A stretch of DNA of 64,000 nt from Bacillota bacterium (GCA_023423335.1 JAFAFU010000041.1:60913-124912), one strand, 5' to 3'. Numbered from the stretch's first letter, positions 24,817 to 34,058 are shown. Numbers and translations: made by a program. The notes: a model not told the origin generated them from the letters alone.

Positions 24817-26577
24817 TTACCAGCCATATCCGAAATAATCCTCATACATCCCGACCAGATCAATGAATTCCTTCCGATATCCGCCGACGTCCTGCCCAAT
24901 TCCCTGTTCTGCCAGCTCCAGCACAGAATTTATGGCTGCTGTTCCCCTGTATTCGGATTCTCTTAAAATCATTCCGAATTCCGCTACCGCTGCCGCAAAG
25001 TAAAAGTCTGCTGATTGCTTCACTTTATCCACACTGGTATTATCAAAGGATACAACCCTTCTGATTTCCTGGCTTTCATTTTTATCCGGCTCCTTATAAC
25101 GAAGTCTGATTTCGGTGATTTCATTCCGGTATTCCGTTTTGATTCCCTGGGTCTGGTATTTCAGTGATCCTTTTTCTGCTGTCTGTTTGGCTGCCCTGCC
25201 CGGAATAACTTCATAAATGGCTGTCACACTGTGGCCCGCACCAAGCTCCCCTGCATCGACCGCATCATTTTTAAAATCCTCATTTTGCAGAGCCCGGTTC
25301 TCATAGCCGATCAACCGATAGCCTTTTACCGCATAGGGATTGAACTCCAGCTGTATCTTAACATCCTTGGCAATGGTCAGAAGCGTTCCGGACATCTCAT
25401 CTACCAGGACCTTCTTAGCCTCCCTGGGCGAGTCAATATAGGAATAATTCCCGTTCCCCTTATCCGCCAGGACCTCCATCCTGTTGTCCTTGAGGTTGCC
25501 GGAGCCAAAGCCCATGACGCTGAGATATATCCCGCTTTCCTTCTTCTCGGTAATGAGGTCTTCCAGCTCTTTCGTTGATGACGGCCCTACATTGAAGTCT
25601 CCGTCCGTTGCCAGTATCACACGGTTATTTCCGCCCTTGATGTAATTCTCTGCGGCAAGTGCATAGGCCAGCTCAATTCCGCTGGCTCCGGCTGTGGAGC
25701 CCCCCGCTTCCAGTGATTTGATGGCATTTAAAATAAGCTTCTTCTCGGTGCCTGACACACTGTCGAGTACCACTCCGGTATCCCCTGCATATACTACGAT
25801 GGAGATCCGGTCATTCTCCCCAAGAACCTCCACCAACTGCGCAAATGCATTTTTTAGTAAAGGCAGCTTATCCTCTTCATCCATAGAGCCTGATACATCG
25901 ATGAGAAACACCAGATTACTCTTCGGAAGGGAGTCCTTATCCACATTCTTCCCCTGTAAGCCGACGGTTAGAAGGTAATGCTCTTCGTTCCAGGGGCATT
26001 TTCCGATTTCCGTATTGATAGAAAACGGTTTTCCATCCTCCGGTTCTTCATAATCGTAGCTGAAATAATTAAGCATCTCTTCAATCCGAATTGCGTCTAT
26101 CCCGGGACGAGAACCGTAGGTAATCGTCTTTCTCAGGTTGGCATAGGAGGCCGTATCCACATCGATAGAAAAGGTGGAAAGAGGATCACTCATCGTATCC
26201 TTAAATCCGGTTTCCGTGATCTCTGTATATTCCTCCGTATTTGGTGCGATCATCGTCCAATCGGTGTCATACGCCCCATTTGCCAGCTCACACGCGCTTG
26301 TGAAGGGAACTCCTGCTACATATCCCAAATCCCTTTCCTTTGCCACGGCTTCTGTCTCCGGACCGCTGCCCTCCGCTCCATCCGGAGTGTATTCTGTTTC
26401 AGATTTTTTCCCACTATTATCAGCCTTCTGATCTGTGTCTTTTCCTGAAGCGGAAATGCTCCCGCCGGTTAAATTATACTCCCCCGCATTTTTAGCATTG
26501 TCCTTTTTACTGCAGCCGGTCAGTATCATCGTCAGCAGTATCGTAAAAACCAATAATAATGATAATAATTTTTTCAT
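24817..26577 (-). CDS. von Willebrand factor A lipoprotein (YfbK-like, DUF3520)
   Basis: Lipoprotein of 586 residues: signal MKKLLSLLLVFTILLTMILTGC with lipobox LTGC (C22). A low-complexity linker follows, then the N-terminal family region (DPLSTFSIDVDTASYANLRK...IRIEEMLNYFSY), a VWA domain with an intact MIDAS (FLIDVSGSMDEED near 228, plus later T and ATDGDFNVG), and a C-terminal DUF3520-like domain (DAGELGAGHSVTAIYEV, RRVVSFDN). Anchored on the outer face of the membrane, it probably binds a protein ligand through a metal; the ligand is unknown. It is monocistronic, with a strong site AAGGAGAAGG before the start and its own terminator. Confidence 0.88.
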   Translation of the reverse strand: MKKLLSLLLVFTILLTMILTGCSKKDNAKNAGEYNLTGGSISASGKDTDQKADNSGKKSETEYTPDGAEGSGPETEAVAKERDLGYVAGVPFTSACELANGAYDTDWTMIAPNTEEYTEITETGFKDTMSDPLSTFSIDVDTASYANLRKTITYGSRPGIDAIRIEEMLNYFSYDYEEPEDGKPFSINTEIGKCPWNEEHYLLTVGLQGKNVDKDSLPKSNLVFLIDVSGSMDEEDKLPLLKNAFAQLVEVLGENDRISIVVYAGDTGVVLDSVSGTEKKLILNAIKSLEAGGSTAGASGIELAYALAAENYIKGGNNRVILATDGDFNVGPSSTKELEDLITEKKESGIYLSVMGFGSGNLKDNRMEVLADKGNGNYSYIDSPREAKKVLVDEMSGTLLTIAKDVKIQLEFNPYAVKGYRLIGYENRALQNEDFKNDAVDAGELGAGHSVTAIYEVIPGRAAKQTAEKGSLKYQTQGIKTEYRNEITEIRLRYKEPDKNESQEIRRVVSFDNTSVDKVKQSADFYFAAAVAEFGMILRESEYRGTAAINSVLELAEQGIGQDVGGYRKEFIDLVGMYEDYFGYGW

Positions 26578-26686
26578 ATCCTTCTCCTCACCTTCCGGGA
26601 GATTTTCTCCCCAGTTTTATGCTTCAAAGGAACGGCCATTTCTTTGATTTATGGTAATTAGACCGCAGAGAGAGGAAAATGGTTCC

Positions 26687-26878
26687 ATGGATATTATTAA
26701 TTCTTTATTACAAAATCATGAAATACAAGCGGAAGGATGCGGCGGATATGAAGTTGTATTGTTATATGGCATGAACAAATCATTAAAAACATATGATATA
26801 AAGATATATGGCAGCACATATCCTGCCGGTATAATGAAAGGTAGGCAGTTATGGAAAATAACACCGATACTGACCTGA
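26687..26878 (+). CDS. possible 63-residue protein overlapping the GMC oxidoreductase gene
   Basis: Short frame beginning MDIINSLLQNHEIQAEGCGG and ending PIL-T, with GAGAGG about 11 bases upstream. It overlaps the start of the GMC oxidoreductase gene by 28 bases, an arrangement typical of coupled genes. I know no homologue. The length and weak site leave real doubt that it is translated. Confidence 0.35.
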   Translation: MDIINSLLQNHEIQAEGCGGYEVVLLYGMNKSLKTYDIKIYGSTYPAGIMKGRQLWKITPILT

Positions 26879-28503
26879 TGTTTGACTATATCATTATTGG
26901 AACAGGGCCCTCCGGTGCAATCATGGCAAAAACCCTGTCCGATAATCAGAATGTCTCTGTCCTGGTTCTCGAAGCCGGAGAGAATAACACCCGGGAGGAG
27001 CCGATCCGGATACTTTCCTCGGAGACCTTGCGTTGGTATCCCAATTATTTCTGGCAGGGAAGAACCGTTCAGCAGCAAAATGTTAATCGTCGATTATATA
27101 ATTGGACTACCGGCAGAACCCTGGGTGGAGGCTCCTCCGTAAACGGGGGACAATATGTCCGGCCAACCGAGGATTTCTTCCGGGCGTGGGAGAGACAGTC
27201 GGGGCCGCTATGGTCGCCGCAGAATGCTTTGAGATTTTATACCCAGATGGAGGCATATCAGGGCTGCGTCTACGGCCCTTTTGTCCATGGATGCAATGGC
27301 CGGGTTAATATTCGTGTGAGCCCGGACAATGTTCCGTCCCTAAACAAGAAGTTTGCAGACGCAATAGCCCAGGCAACCGGCTATCCCATCATACAGGATT
27401 ATAATGATCCGGAAACTCCTCTTGGTCCCTTTACCCAATGGGCGTTATACCAAAACCCGGAGGGCGAACGGGTAAGCGCAGCAACTGCTTACCTTTCCCA
27501 GGATATCATTACTCCGGAGGGGACCGGGGTAAACGGCCGCAGACTGACGGTATTGATGAAGACAACCGTATTACGTATCCTCATAAATGAAGATAACGTG
27601 GCGGTCGGGGTGGAATTTTTAAGAGAGGGGTGGCAGCAGAACGCCTTTGCCTCCAGGATGGTCATATTGTCGGCGGGGATTAACACCTCTCAGCTTTTAC
27701 TGCTCTCCGGCATCGGTCCGGCTGACCGCCTGAACCGGTTAGGCATTCCGGTTCGAGTAGATAATCCAAATGTCGGTCTTAACCTGATAAACCATACAAT
27801 CAGTGCCGCAACCTTCACCGTCAATCCACAGGACCTGGCGGAGCTAAGGGACGGCCCGTATTCCTTATATAACGGAGGCGCCTTCCTTCCGCTGCCTTAT
27901 TCCGAATCTCCCTCGCGGCGGGGAATCCAGATGATCGGCCAAATAAACGGCGACCTTCTTACCGTGCTGATGCTTAATCTGTCTCCGGTAAGCCGCGGCA
28001 GCATAACCCTTCAGAATAACGATCCCCTGAAAATTACATTAGCAGATTACAATTTCCTTTCCGACCGGCAGGATCTGCTTCATATAATAAACAGCTTCCG
28101 TTCCTATATTCTTCCCATAGCTGAAGTCTTATCGGATATTGACCCGGAATACCGGCTGATCTCCCCTTCTTATGAGGTAATCAATGATGATGCTCTGCTG
28201 GAGGATTATATTCGAAGCAATCTGGAGATTGCATATCATGAGCAGGGCTTTAACCGGATGGCTCCTCTTCCGGAGGAGGGTGTTGTGAACCAATGGGCTG
28301 AGGTCTATGGCGTCGGCCGCCTGCTCCTTGCCGATTCCTCCATCATCCCCATTCCCCTGGACTGCAATACTTCATCGGCATCCTATTTCATCGGCTATGC
28401 TCTTGCCAATCTGCTGCTGCAGGAGGAGGAACAGCCTGCCTCCTACTTCTATCCGGCATACCCGATCCGATATAACTCGAATAGCGATATTGAACTGATC
28501 TGA
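26851..28503 (+). CDS. GMC-family FAD oxidoreductase
   Basis: Flavoprotein of 550 residues related to glucose-methanol-choline oxidoreductases. The N-terminal dinucleotide fold FDYIIIGTGPSGAIMA (about 11-26) is followed by VLVLEAGEN, then GRTLGGGSSVNGGQYVR near 90-106, a GMC hallmark. LSAGINTSQLLLLSGIGP is the second GMC signature. The C-terminal end has YHEQGFNRM with the usual catalytic His and VYGVGRLLLADSSIIP...DCNTSSAS with the second catalytic position as Asn. There is no signal peptide, so it is cytoplasmic. AAAGGTAGG precedes the start. Such enzymes are usually from aerobes, and the substrate alcohol or sugar is unknown. Confidence 0.85.
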   Translation: MENNTDTDLMFDYIIIGTGPSGAIMAKTLSDNQNVSVLVLEAGENNTREEPIRILSSETLRWYPNYFWQGRTVQQQNVNRRLYNWTTGRTLGGGSSVNGGQYVRPTEDFFRAWERQSGPLWSPQNALRFYTQMEAYQGCVYGPFVHGCNGRVNIRVSPDNVPSLNKKFADAIAQATGYPIIQDYNDPETPLGPFTQWALYQNPEGERVSAATAYLSQDIITPEGTGVNGRRLTVLMKTTVLRILINEDNVAVGVEFLREGWQQNAFASRMVILSAGINTSQLLLLSGIGPADRLNRLGIPVRVDNPNVGLNLINHTISAATFTVNPQDLAELRDGPYSLYNGGAFLPLPYSESPSRRGIQMIGQINGDLLTVLMLNLSPVSRGSITLQNNDPLKITLADYNFLSDRQDLLHIINSFRSYILPIAEVLSDIDPEYRLISPSYEVINDDALLEDYIRSNLEIAYHEQGFNRMAPLPEEGVVNQWAEVYGVGRLLLADSSIIPIPLDCNTSSASYFIGYALANLLLQEEEQPASYFYPAYPIRYNSNSDIELI

Positions 28504-28538
28504 CCCGGATATAAAAATCGGGCTATTGCATCATAGCT

Positions 28539-29807
28539 TTATTTATTCCACAATTTTAACGCGACTGCCAGCTCTTCTTTTGATTTGGCGGCTTCGGTCA
28601 GGGATACGCCCTCCATAACGGCGTCGATCGCCTGCAGCATCGCTCTGGCGCCTTCGGCAGATCCCATGGGATGTCCCTGGACGGCACCTCCGGCAGCAAG
28701 CACGATGTCCTTACCCATCTCCTTGATATAGCGCTCTACCATACCGGGATGTACCCCTCCGCCGATCGAAGGCATGGATGGCTTAATTTTGTACATCGGC
28801 AGTGTCAGCTGTCCCGCTGTCTGCACATACTTCTGATATTGCAGAGGGTAACCGCCATACGGGGTATTGATCATAACGATATCTGCTCCGGCCAGTCTCG
28901 TAAGCTTTCCCACGGACAAAGGGGAGCTCATGCCGCTGTTAATTCCCTCGTAATACATACCGGCTCCCGCACAGTGGGCCAGAATCGGCACCTTGACTGT
29001 CCTGGCCAGCTGATGGAGAATACTATAGCCGACTGCAGCAAAATTAATCATAATTGCCTCTGCTCCGGCCTCTATTACACTGTTTACCGTATCCGAAAGG
29101 GTAGCAGCGCCATCCGTTACATTCACAATGTAGATTACCTTCTTACCTGTCTTCTCATAGGCAGCCTCAGCCGCCTTCCGAAAGGCTTTCACACGGTCCG
29201 CCGCCTTACTGTAGGAGGGGCTTCCCAGAAGCTCGTCATCCTTAATCAGATCCACTCCTCCCAATGCGGTCTCATAAAATATTCTGGCCCCTTCTTCCGG
29301 CTTCAGGCCGGTGCAGGGTTTGATCATGTTTAACAGAAGCGGGCGTTCCTTGATCCCGGTCAGCTTCCGGACTCCTTCCATACCATAATTCGGCCCGCCA
29401 AATTCTTCGGCGAACCTCTTCGGAAATTCGATATCCAATAGCTTTACCTGTGCCGAGGTGGAGGCGTCATTCCCTAACAGCGCCGTAATCAGCAGCGGAA
29501 AATCCGGTGTGAAGTTAATTGCCGGATACGCAATCCGGATCAGATAATGCCTCTCCTCCTCCGTAACCTGGGTACTGAGATCAATGGAGGGAACATCGTA
29601 GATCTGGACTACCTTCCCCATATGGTTTTCCCTGATTTCTTCCGTAATACCCGGAATCGGCAGCCAGGTTCCAATCGTCTGGCCGACGGCCAGGGAAGCT
29701 GCCTTCGCTATAATATCCACGTCTTTGTTCAGCTTAATATGATAGGCTGCTGTTATATATTCCTTGTCCCGGATATGTTCCGGAAGACAGTGTAATTTAT
29801 CATCCAT
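28539..29807 (-). CDS. RuBisCO-like protein (probable 3-oxo-isoapionate-4-phosphate decarboxylase/transcarboxylase family)
   Basis: RuBisCO-like protein of 422 residues; start at 29807 (MDDKLHCLPEH) with AGGAGG seven bases upstream. The carbamylation and metal motif GGVDLIKDDELLG is intact (K189, D190, D191, E192), as are phosphate-binding loops GGGVHPG and AAGGAVQGHP. K163-P-C165 replaces the K-P-K of true RuBisCO, and HCAGAG replaces the loop-5 His region, so it should not fix CO2. Related proteins decarboxylate or hydrolyse 3-oxo-isoapionate-4-P in D-apiose catabolism; decarboxylation gives L-erythrulose-1-P. The TIM-like and RpiB-like genes of the same operon would take that product to D-erythrose-4-P. 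Assignment by context, not proof. Confidence 0.75.
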   Translation of the reverse strand: MDDKLHCLPEHIRDKEYITAAYHIKLNKDVDIIAKAASLAVGQTIGTWLPIPGITEEIRENHMGKVVQIYDVPSIDLSTQVTEEERHYLIRIAYPAINFTPDFPLLITALLGNDASTSAQVKLLDIEFPKRFAEEFGGPNYGMEGVRKLTGIKERPLLLNMIKPCTGLKPEEGARIFYETALGGVDLIKDDELLGSPSYSKAADRVKAFRKAAEAAYEKTGKKVIYIVNVTDGAATLSDTVNSVIEAGAEAIMINFAAVGYSILHQLARTVKVPILAHCAGAGMYYEGINSGMSSPLSVGKLTRLAGADIVMINTPYGGYPLQYQKYVQTAGQLTLPMYKIKPSMPSIGGGVHPGMVERYIKEMGKDIVLAAGGAVQGHPMGSAEGARAMLQAIDAVMEGVSLTEAAKSKEELAVALKLWNK

Positions 29808-29826
29808 ATCGGTTCCTCCTAAAAAG

Positions 29827-29908
29827 GGCTGTTGCACCAATCTCAGGGATATCTCCCGGCCCTATGGTCCCGGGCAGAGTCAGGATATACCTTAATTATT
29901 CAACAGCC
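29827..29908 (-). repeat. long-range inverted repeat before the RuBisCO-like gene
   Basis: Minus strand GGCTGTTG (29908-29901) pairs with CAACAGCC (29834-29827), which is followed by CTTTTT and then the ribosome binding site. An inner CCCGG/CCGGG pairing is possible. It could act as an attenuator or processing hairpin between the GntR gene and the RuBisCO-like gene. Confidence 0.45.
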
Positions 29909-29919
29909 TATTATAACTT

Positions 29920-30639
29920 TTATTCATTAAAATATGCGGATGCCTCATACGGGATATCGCTGGTACGCTTATCCAGATTCGCTGAAAGCTGCCGGAAGAG
30001 CCGTTCGTGATCCCTGTTTCTCAGAGCATCCAGATACCCCTCATGCTCATATATCATCTTTTCCCTGGATTCACGGTCACTGATAAATTTCTGCCCGTAA
30101 ATCAGTTTGAAGAAGGATAAGCTGTCCCAGAGGGATTCGATCATACTGCATAACCGTTCCATTCCGCTGATGCTGTAGATTGTGAAATGGTAATAACGGT
30201 TCATCATATAAACTTCTTTTCCATGGACTTCATCCTGGCGTACCAACTTCTTATACTCGTCATTAATCTTTCCCAGCAATGCAATGTGCTCATCCGTTAT
30301 CTTCTGACACGCATAGCTTGCTGTTACCGGTTCTAACGCTTGTCTGGCGATATAAATCTGTCTAACATCATCCTGGGTCAGCTTAATCAACCGGGTACCG
30401 GTATAGGGGATGGATTCTGCCAGACCTATCTTCTCCAGATTGCTGAGTGCTTCACGAATCGGCATCCTGCTGACACCTAGCTGGTTGGCAATTTCTTCTG
30501 TATTTAACTTCTCTCCCATATGTAGCTTTCCATCCATAATCCAGTCCATCAGCTTGTATAGCACAAGGTCCGGCAGCTTGTTATGCTGGATTAAGTCAGA
30601 ATTCATATTATTCATCGTTATACGCATGTTTAAGTCCAT
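29920..30639 (-). CDS. GntR-family (FadR/FCD subfamily) transcriptional regulator
   Basis: Repressor-type regulator of 239 residues. The N-terminal winged helix (about 20-85) has LGVSRMPIREALSNLEKIGL, the classic GntR recognition helix. The C-terminal helical FCD domain (about 95-230) binds a ligand, usually a carboxylic or sugar acid, through a metal. It lies inside the operon between the aldolase and the RuBisCO-like gene, so it most likely responds to the pathway's substrate or an intermediate. GGAGTGTACT precedes the start. FCD-type regulators commonly control sugar-acid catabolism, which supports the pathway reading. Confidence 0.9.
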   Translation of the reverse strand: MDLNMRITMNNMNSDLIQHNKLPDLVLYKLMDWIMDGKLHMGEKLNTEEIANQLGVSRMPIREALSNLEKIGLAESIPYTGTRLIKLTQDDVRQIYIARQALEPVTASYACQKITDEHIALLGKINDEYKKLVRQDEVHGKEVYMMNRYYHFTIYSISGMERLCSMIESLWDSLSFFKLIYGQKFISDRESREKMIYEHEGYLDALRNRDHERLFRQLSANLDKRTSDIPYEASAYFNE

Positions 30640-30660
30640 AGTACACTCCTATTTATTATT

Positions 30661-31266
30661 CTATAGCCCTAATTTGGCTACGATTCCACTTAGAATAGCC
30701 ACCTGCGCTGTCTCTTCAATCAACTCAGCCGCATGCTCTGCATTAATGGCATCCGGTCCAACGGCTACAATCCCGTGATCCACCAGGATAAAGCCCGGCA
30801 AATCTGGATTTTCTCTGAAGATACCTTCAATTAACGGAAAATCTTCCTGCCTTACCATGGGGGACGGCACATCCAGGGATGGGATGTCCGCACACATCTT
30901 CAATCTGGAATGCCAGGTAACTCTGGGCAGGTCCTTCTTCGAAGAGGCCCATCCGATCGAATATGGAGAATGGACATGAAGGACTGCATTGACCTCCGGA
31001 CAAATCCGATACAGATAACCATGCAGAAGAGCTTCCCTTGTCGGTTTACCGGTCCCTTCTACCAGATTACCATCAAAATCTGTGATAACAAAGCCCTCCG
31101 GGGTGCTGTCTCCGAAGGAACTCCCGCTGGCCTTAACAAGCATCAGATCTTTTCCGGGTATCCTGGCACTGGCATTACCGCCGCTGCCGGTCTGTATTCC
31201 TCTATTATAAGCCCTTTTGCACGCTATGACAAGTTCCTCAGCGATATTTCTAACATCATTTGTCAT
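30661..31266 (-). CDS. class II aldolase/adducin family protein (possible 3-oxo-acid-sugar-phosphate decarboxylase)
   Basis: Zinc-dependent aldolase-fold enzyme of 201 residues. The start at 31266 (MTNDVRNIAEEL) overlaps the TIM-like gene by 11 bases and has an AGGAAAGG site. Catalytic features are complete: GSGGNASAR (about 27-35), E78 in PTREALLHGYLY, zinc ligands H97 and H99 in HVHSPYS, and the third His in ILVDHGIVAVG. The family includes fuculose- and ribulose-phosphate aldolases and OtnC, which decarboxylates 3-oxo-tetronate-4-P to dihydroxyacetone phosphate. Given a RuBisCO-like protein in the same operon, either aldol cleavage or decarboxylation is possible. Confidence 0.85.
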   Translation of the reverse strand: MTNDVRNIAEELVIACKRAYNRGIQTGSGGNASARIPGKDLMLVKASGSSFGDSTPEGFVITDFDGNLVEGTGKPTREALLHGYLYRICPEVNAVLHVHSPYSIGWASSKKDLPRVTWHSRLKMCADIPSLDVPSPMVRQEDFPLIEGIFRENPDLPGFILVDHGIVAVGPDAINAEHAAELIEETAQVAILSGIVAKLGL

Positions 31267-32080
31267 TTTTTTCACAACCTTTCCTATCTTTTCTATCATA
31301 AAACAGTGGAAGGACGGATCGGATAATCCGGTTGAAATTATCTGCATTCCATGCGCTCCGGCCAATGAACAGTCCGTCAATGTTAGGCTTTTGTATCAGA
31401 AGCTCTGCATTGGCATTATTTACACTACCGCCGTATAATACGGGGATATCCCTGCCGACCTCTTCACCGAACAGAGTAACCAGTGTTTCCTTGATTACGG
31501 CATGCTTCTCATCCGCATAGCCCTCATCCGCAGGAATACCGTTGACACCGATTGCCCAGACCGGCTCATATGCAATCCAGAGCTGCTTTGCCTGTTCCTT
31601 TGAAAGCATACTGAGACCGATTTTCAGCTGCATACTCAGGATTTCATTACTGATTCCGTAGTTTTTTTGTTCCAGAGTCTCTCCGATGCAAAGAAGCGGG
31701 GTAAATCCATGCTTCACAGCCGCTGCCGTCTTTTTCTTTTCATCCTCGTCCGTCTCTCCGAGTACATGCCTGCGTTCCGAATGGCCGATCTCAATGATGT
31801 CTATCCCGATCTCCTTTAACATCAGAGGAGAGATCTCCCCGGTGAACTGCCCTTCGTCCGCCCAGGCCATATTCTGTGCTCCAAGCTTAATTTCTCCGCC
31901 GGGTACTGTCTTCTTTGCCGCTGATAGTGCGGTGAAGGATGGAATCACAAATAACTCCAGCTTGTCCCGGTCGATATCCTCCGTTAAGGTTCTCAGCTCC
32001 GTCAAAAAAGTGACCGTATCTGAAATTGTTTTATACATTTTTGTATTGGTGCCCAGGTATAACCTATCAAGTCTAGCCAT
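31256..32080 (-). CDS. triosephosphate-isomerase-like sugar phosphate isomerase (probable L-erythrulose-1-phosphate isomerase)
   Basis: TIM-barrel isomerase of 274 residues. Catalytic Lys (K14 in TNTKMY), His in IGHSERRH and Glu in AYEPVWAIG are present, but glycolytic TIM has NWKMN and loop 6 reading AIGTGKTA; here it is GTNTKMY and AIGVNGIPA. The same changes appear in the paralogue at 57956. This matches the branch that isomerises L-erythrulose-1-P to D-erythrulose-4-P (LerI/EryH). GGAGG lies eight bases before the ATG. It follows an RpiB-like gene across an attenuator-like hairpin and overlaps the aldolase gene, so it is part of the sugar-acid operon rather than glycolysis. A basic tail of about 12 residues follows the fold. 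Confidence 0.85.
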   Translation of the reverse strand: MARLDRLYLGTNTKMYKTISDTVTFLTELRTLTEDIDRDKLELFVIPSFTALSAAKKTVPGGEIKLGAQNMAWADEGQFTGEISPLMLKEIGIDIIEIGHSERRHVLGETDEDEKKKTAAAVKHGFTPLLCIGETLEQKNYGISNEILSMQLKIGLSMLSKEQAKQLWIAYEPVWAIGVNGIPADEGYADEKHAVIKETLVTLFGEEVGRDIPVLYGGSVNNANAELLIQKPNIDGLFIGRSAWNADNFNRIIRSVLPLFYDRKDRKGCEKNDK

Positions 32081-32107
32081 GAAAAAGCCTCCGAATTTTT
32101 ATAGGGT

Positions 32108-32202
32108 AAAAAAGTTCAGGCAACATGAGGGAGTAGTAAGAACACATAGAAACAGGTAGTGTATGGGCGGGGGGGAGAACCCGGATAAATGTTGCCTGAA
32201 CT
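32108..32202 (-). terminator. attenuator-like hairpin inside the sugar operon
   Basis: A perfect 14-base inverted repeat, AGTTCAGGCAACAT (32113-32126) and its complement (32189-32202), is separated by 62 bases. On the minus strand the second arm runs directly into a run of Ts (32112-32108). A small hairpin ACCCG/CGGGT (32212-32226) lies upstream. The C-rich loop is unusual. It could terminate part of the transcript between the RpiB-like and TIM-like genes. Confidence 0.6.
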
Positions 32203-32265
32203 GTCTAGGGTACCCGTTTTGCGGGTCCTTTTTATATATAAGCGGATTGGGATTACCGCTCCGGC

Positions 32266-32724
32266 TTATCTCAAATTAAGCTTCTCTATCTCAATTATTG
32301 CCTGAACCTTCGGGGTAGAGCTGCCGTCCTTAAAGGTTAAGCCCAGCCATTCATCCAACAGCTTCTTGGCCAGTTCGCTTCCGATTACCCTCTCTCCCAG
32401 GCAGATTACATTCGCGTCATTGCTTAGTTTCGCTCTCTCTGCGGAAAACACATCATGACAGACGGCAGCACGGATGCCTTTGAATTTGTTTGCAGTCATT
32501 GCCATCCCGATGCCGGTGCCGCAGATCAGCAGCCCTTCCTTGGTATAGTTACTTTCTATAATATTATCACAGACCTTCTTGGCAATCAGGGGATAGTACG
32601 TAGGATCCTCCGGGGTATCGCACCCCATGTTCTCCACTGTAATCCCTTGATCCTCCATATGCTTAATCAGAATATTTTTTAGATTGACTGCTGCGTTATC
32701 GCAGCCGACTACGATCGTTTTCAT
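32266..32724 (-). CDS. RpiB/LacAB-family isomerase (probable D-erythrulose-4-phosphate isomerase)
   Basis: Sugar phosphate isomerase of 152 residues. The start at 32724 (MKTIVVGCDNAAVNLK) has GGGAGGT nine bases upstream. Catalytic C68 in LLICGTGIGM and the segment AVCHDVFSAERAKLSNDAN with LGERVIG are intact. The usual D-H-A-G near the N-terminus is D9-N-A-A, so the conserved His is missing; the Brucella erythritol enzyme EryI also lacks it (D-S-A-G). With the TIM-like gene next door, conversion of D-erythrulose-4-P to D-erythrose-4-P is the likely reaction. Ribose-5-P isomerisation remains possible. Confidence 0.82.
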   Translation of the reverse strand: MKTIVVGCDNAAVNLKNILIKHMEDQGITVENMGCDTPEDPTYYPLIAKKVCDNIIESNYTKEGLLICGTGIGMAMTANKFKGIRAAVCHDVFSAERAKLSNDANVICLGERVIGSELAKKLLDEWLGLTFKDGSSTPKVQAIIEIEKLNLR

Positions 32725-32810
32725 ATATTCCATACCTCCCATATCAGAAAACTCATCTGCACCGGCTTCCATGCCGCCCAGGGGCAGGCTATGTTATGCC
32801 ATGTCCTATA

Positions 32811-34058
32811 TCAAACTGCGTCCCCGCAGATTATATTTCGTTCCTTTAATGCTTCAAGCATATAACCTGCAGCCCGGGTTCCCCACTCCTTCGTGTCAAG
32901 ATTCCCAGGGACTGTGATTACTTCGATATTTTCATTTCCATTCTGCTTTAATCTGTTGATCAGAATATCATCCACTTCTTTATAAAATAGTTCCTCTCCC
33001 GGCTCGGTGTTATGTCTCATACCGCCTGTAGGTAACAAAAGCCTGACCTTATAATCAATTTTGCTTAGTTTTTGTACCACAAGCTCTGCGACTTCCTTTG
33101 CCTCATCCGGCAGTATCTTGATATGGGCCGTGGTAGCATTATGCATCATATAGACTCTTTCCTCCATTCTGGGAGGAAACTCGCCTACCGCAAAATCCAC
33201 AAAATCCAATCCTCCCGGACAGATTACCATCGGCACTCTATGGGAAGCGGCTTTTAGGAGTCTTTCTGCGGATTTCTCCCCATAGGAGAAGCCGCCGCCA
33301 AAATATCCCGAGGTAACCTCATGGATTGTCAGATCCAGTATCCCGTCCACCAGGCCATCCGCTGCCATCTGTTCCATCGTGATCCCGCCCACCCCTGTGG
33401 TATGGAATCCGATTGCCTCAATTCCCAGCCGTTCCAGCTCCTCTATCGCTGCACAGGCACCGGTATTCGTAATTCCCATCAGAGATACGGCCACCACCGG
33501 CTTATTTCCTTTCTTTACGATACTGCCGGCGCTTTCTGCCATTCCGGCACAACAGGCACAGGCATTGGCGATAATCTGCCTTGTAACAAGGTTTAGACCG
33601 GTAAAATCGCAGATGGAAGGAATTACAACAATATCGGAGCTCCCCACCACGCTTTCAAAGCTTCTTCTTCCGCTGGCAACCGTAGAGGCCATAACCTTCG
33701 GAAAACCGATGGGAAGCCTTTTCATGGCAGCAGTTGCGACTACAGTATTCTGAAGTCCGCCGACAGACAGGACTCCGTCAATTTTCTTATCCAGATACAG
33801 CTTTTCAATAAGGCTTGCCGTTGCCTCTGCCATGAAAGCGATCTTCTCACCTTTGGTCTTTCCTGTCATACTCTCCCATGAGACTCCTGCTGATAGGGCC
33901 ACTTCCTCCCTGGAGACATCATACCCCTTAGATTCCAATGGACCTGTGGCAATGTTGATGACATAGGGTTTTATTCCCCGTGTCTCAAGCAATTCCCTCA
34001 TATAAGCAATTTCCTTATATTTTGTGTCACAGCTTCCGATGATAGCGATTGTTTTCAT
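32811..34058 (-). CDS. Tm-1-like ATP-binding domain protein (UPF0261)
   Basis: Protein of 415 residues in the UPF0261 family, named after the N-terminal domain of the tomato Tm-1 virus-resistance protein. The start at 34058 (MKTIAIIGSCDTKYKE) has AAGGAGG upstream. Typical features: IGSCDTKYKE at the N-terminus, LSVGGLQNTVVATAAM, IPSICDFTGLN, GFHTTGVGG and CPGGLDFVDF. The enzymatic role is not established. It sits between a metallo-beta-lactamase-fold hydrolase and an RpiB-like isomerase in the sugar operon, so a step on the carbon skeleton of the imported substrate is a reasonable guess. Confidence 0.8.
   Translation of the reverse strand: MKTIAIIGSCDTKYKEIAYMRELLETRGIKPYVINIATGPLESKGYDVSREEVALSAGVSWESMTGKTKGEKIAFMAEATASLIEKLYLDKKIDGVLSVGGLQNTVVATAAMKRLPIGFPKVMASTVASGRRSFESVVGSSDIVVIPSICDFTGLNLVTRQIIANACACCAGMAESAGSIVKKGNKPVVAVSLMGITNTGACAAIEELERLGIEAIGFHTTGVGGITMEQMAADGLVDGILDLTIHEVTSGYFGGGFSYGEKSAERLLKAASHRVPMVICPGGLDFVDFAVGEFPPRMEERVYMMHNATTAHIKILPDEAKEVAELVVQKLSKIDYKVRLLLPTGGMRHNTEPGEELFYKEVDDILINRLKQNGNENIEVITVPGNLDTKEWGTRAAGYMLEALKERNIICGDAV

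Noticed and set aside
28671..29333. 220-residue plus-strand frame opposite the RuBisCO-like gene
   Set aside because: Shadow of a clearly coding gene; no ribosome binding site and low-grade composition.
31256..32080. Glycolytic triosephosphate isomerase (tpiA)
   Set aside because: Loop 6 and the NWKMN motif are changed, and the gene lies in a sugar-acid operon.
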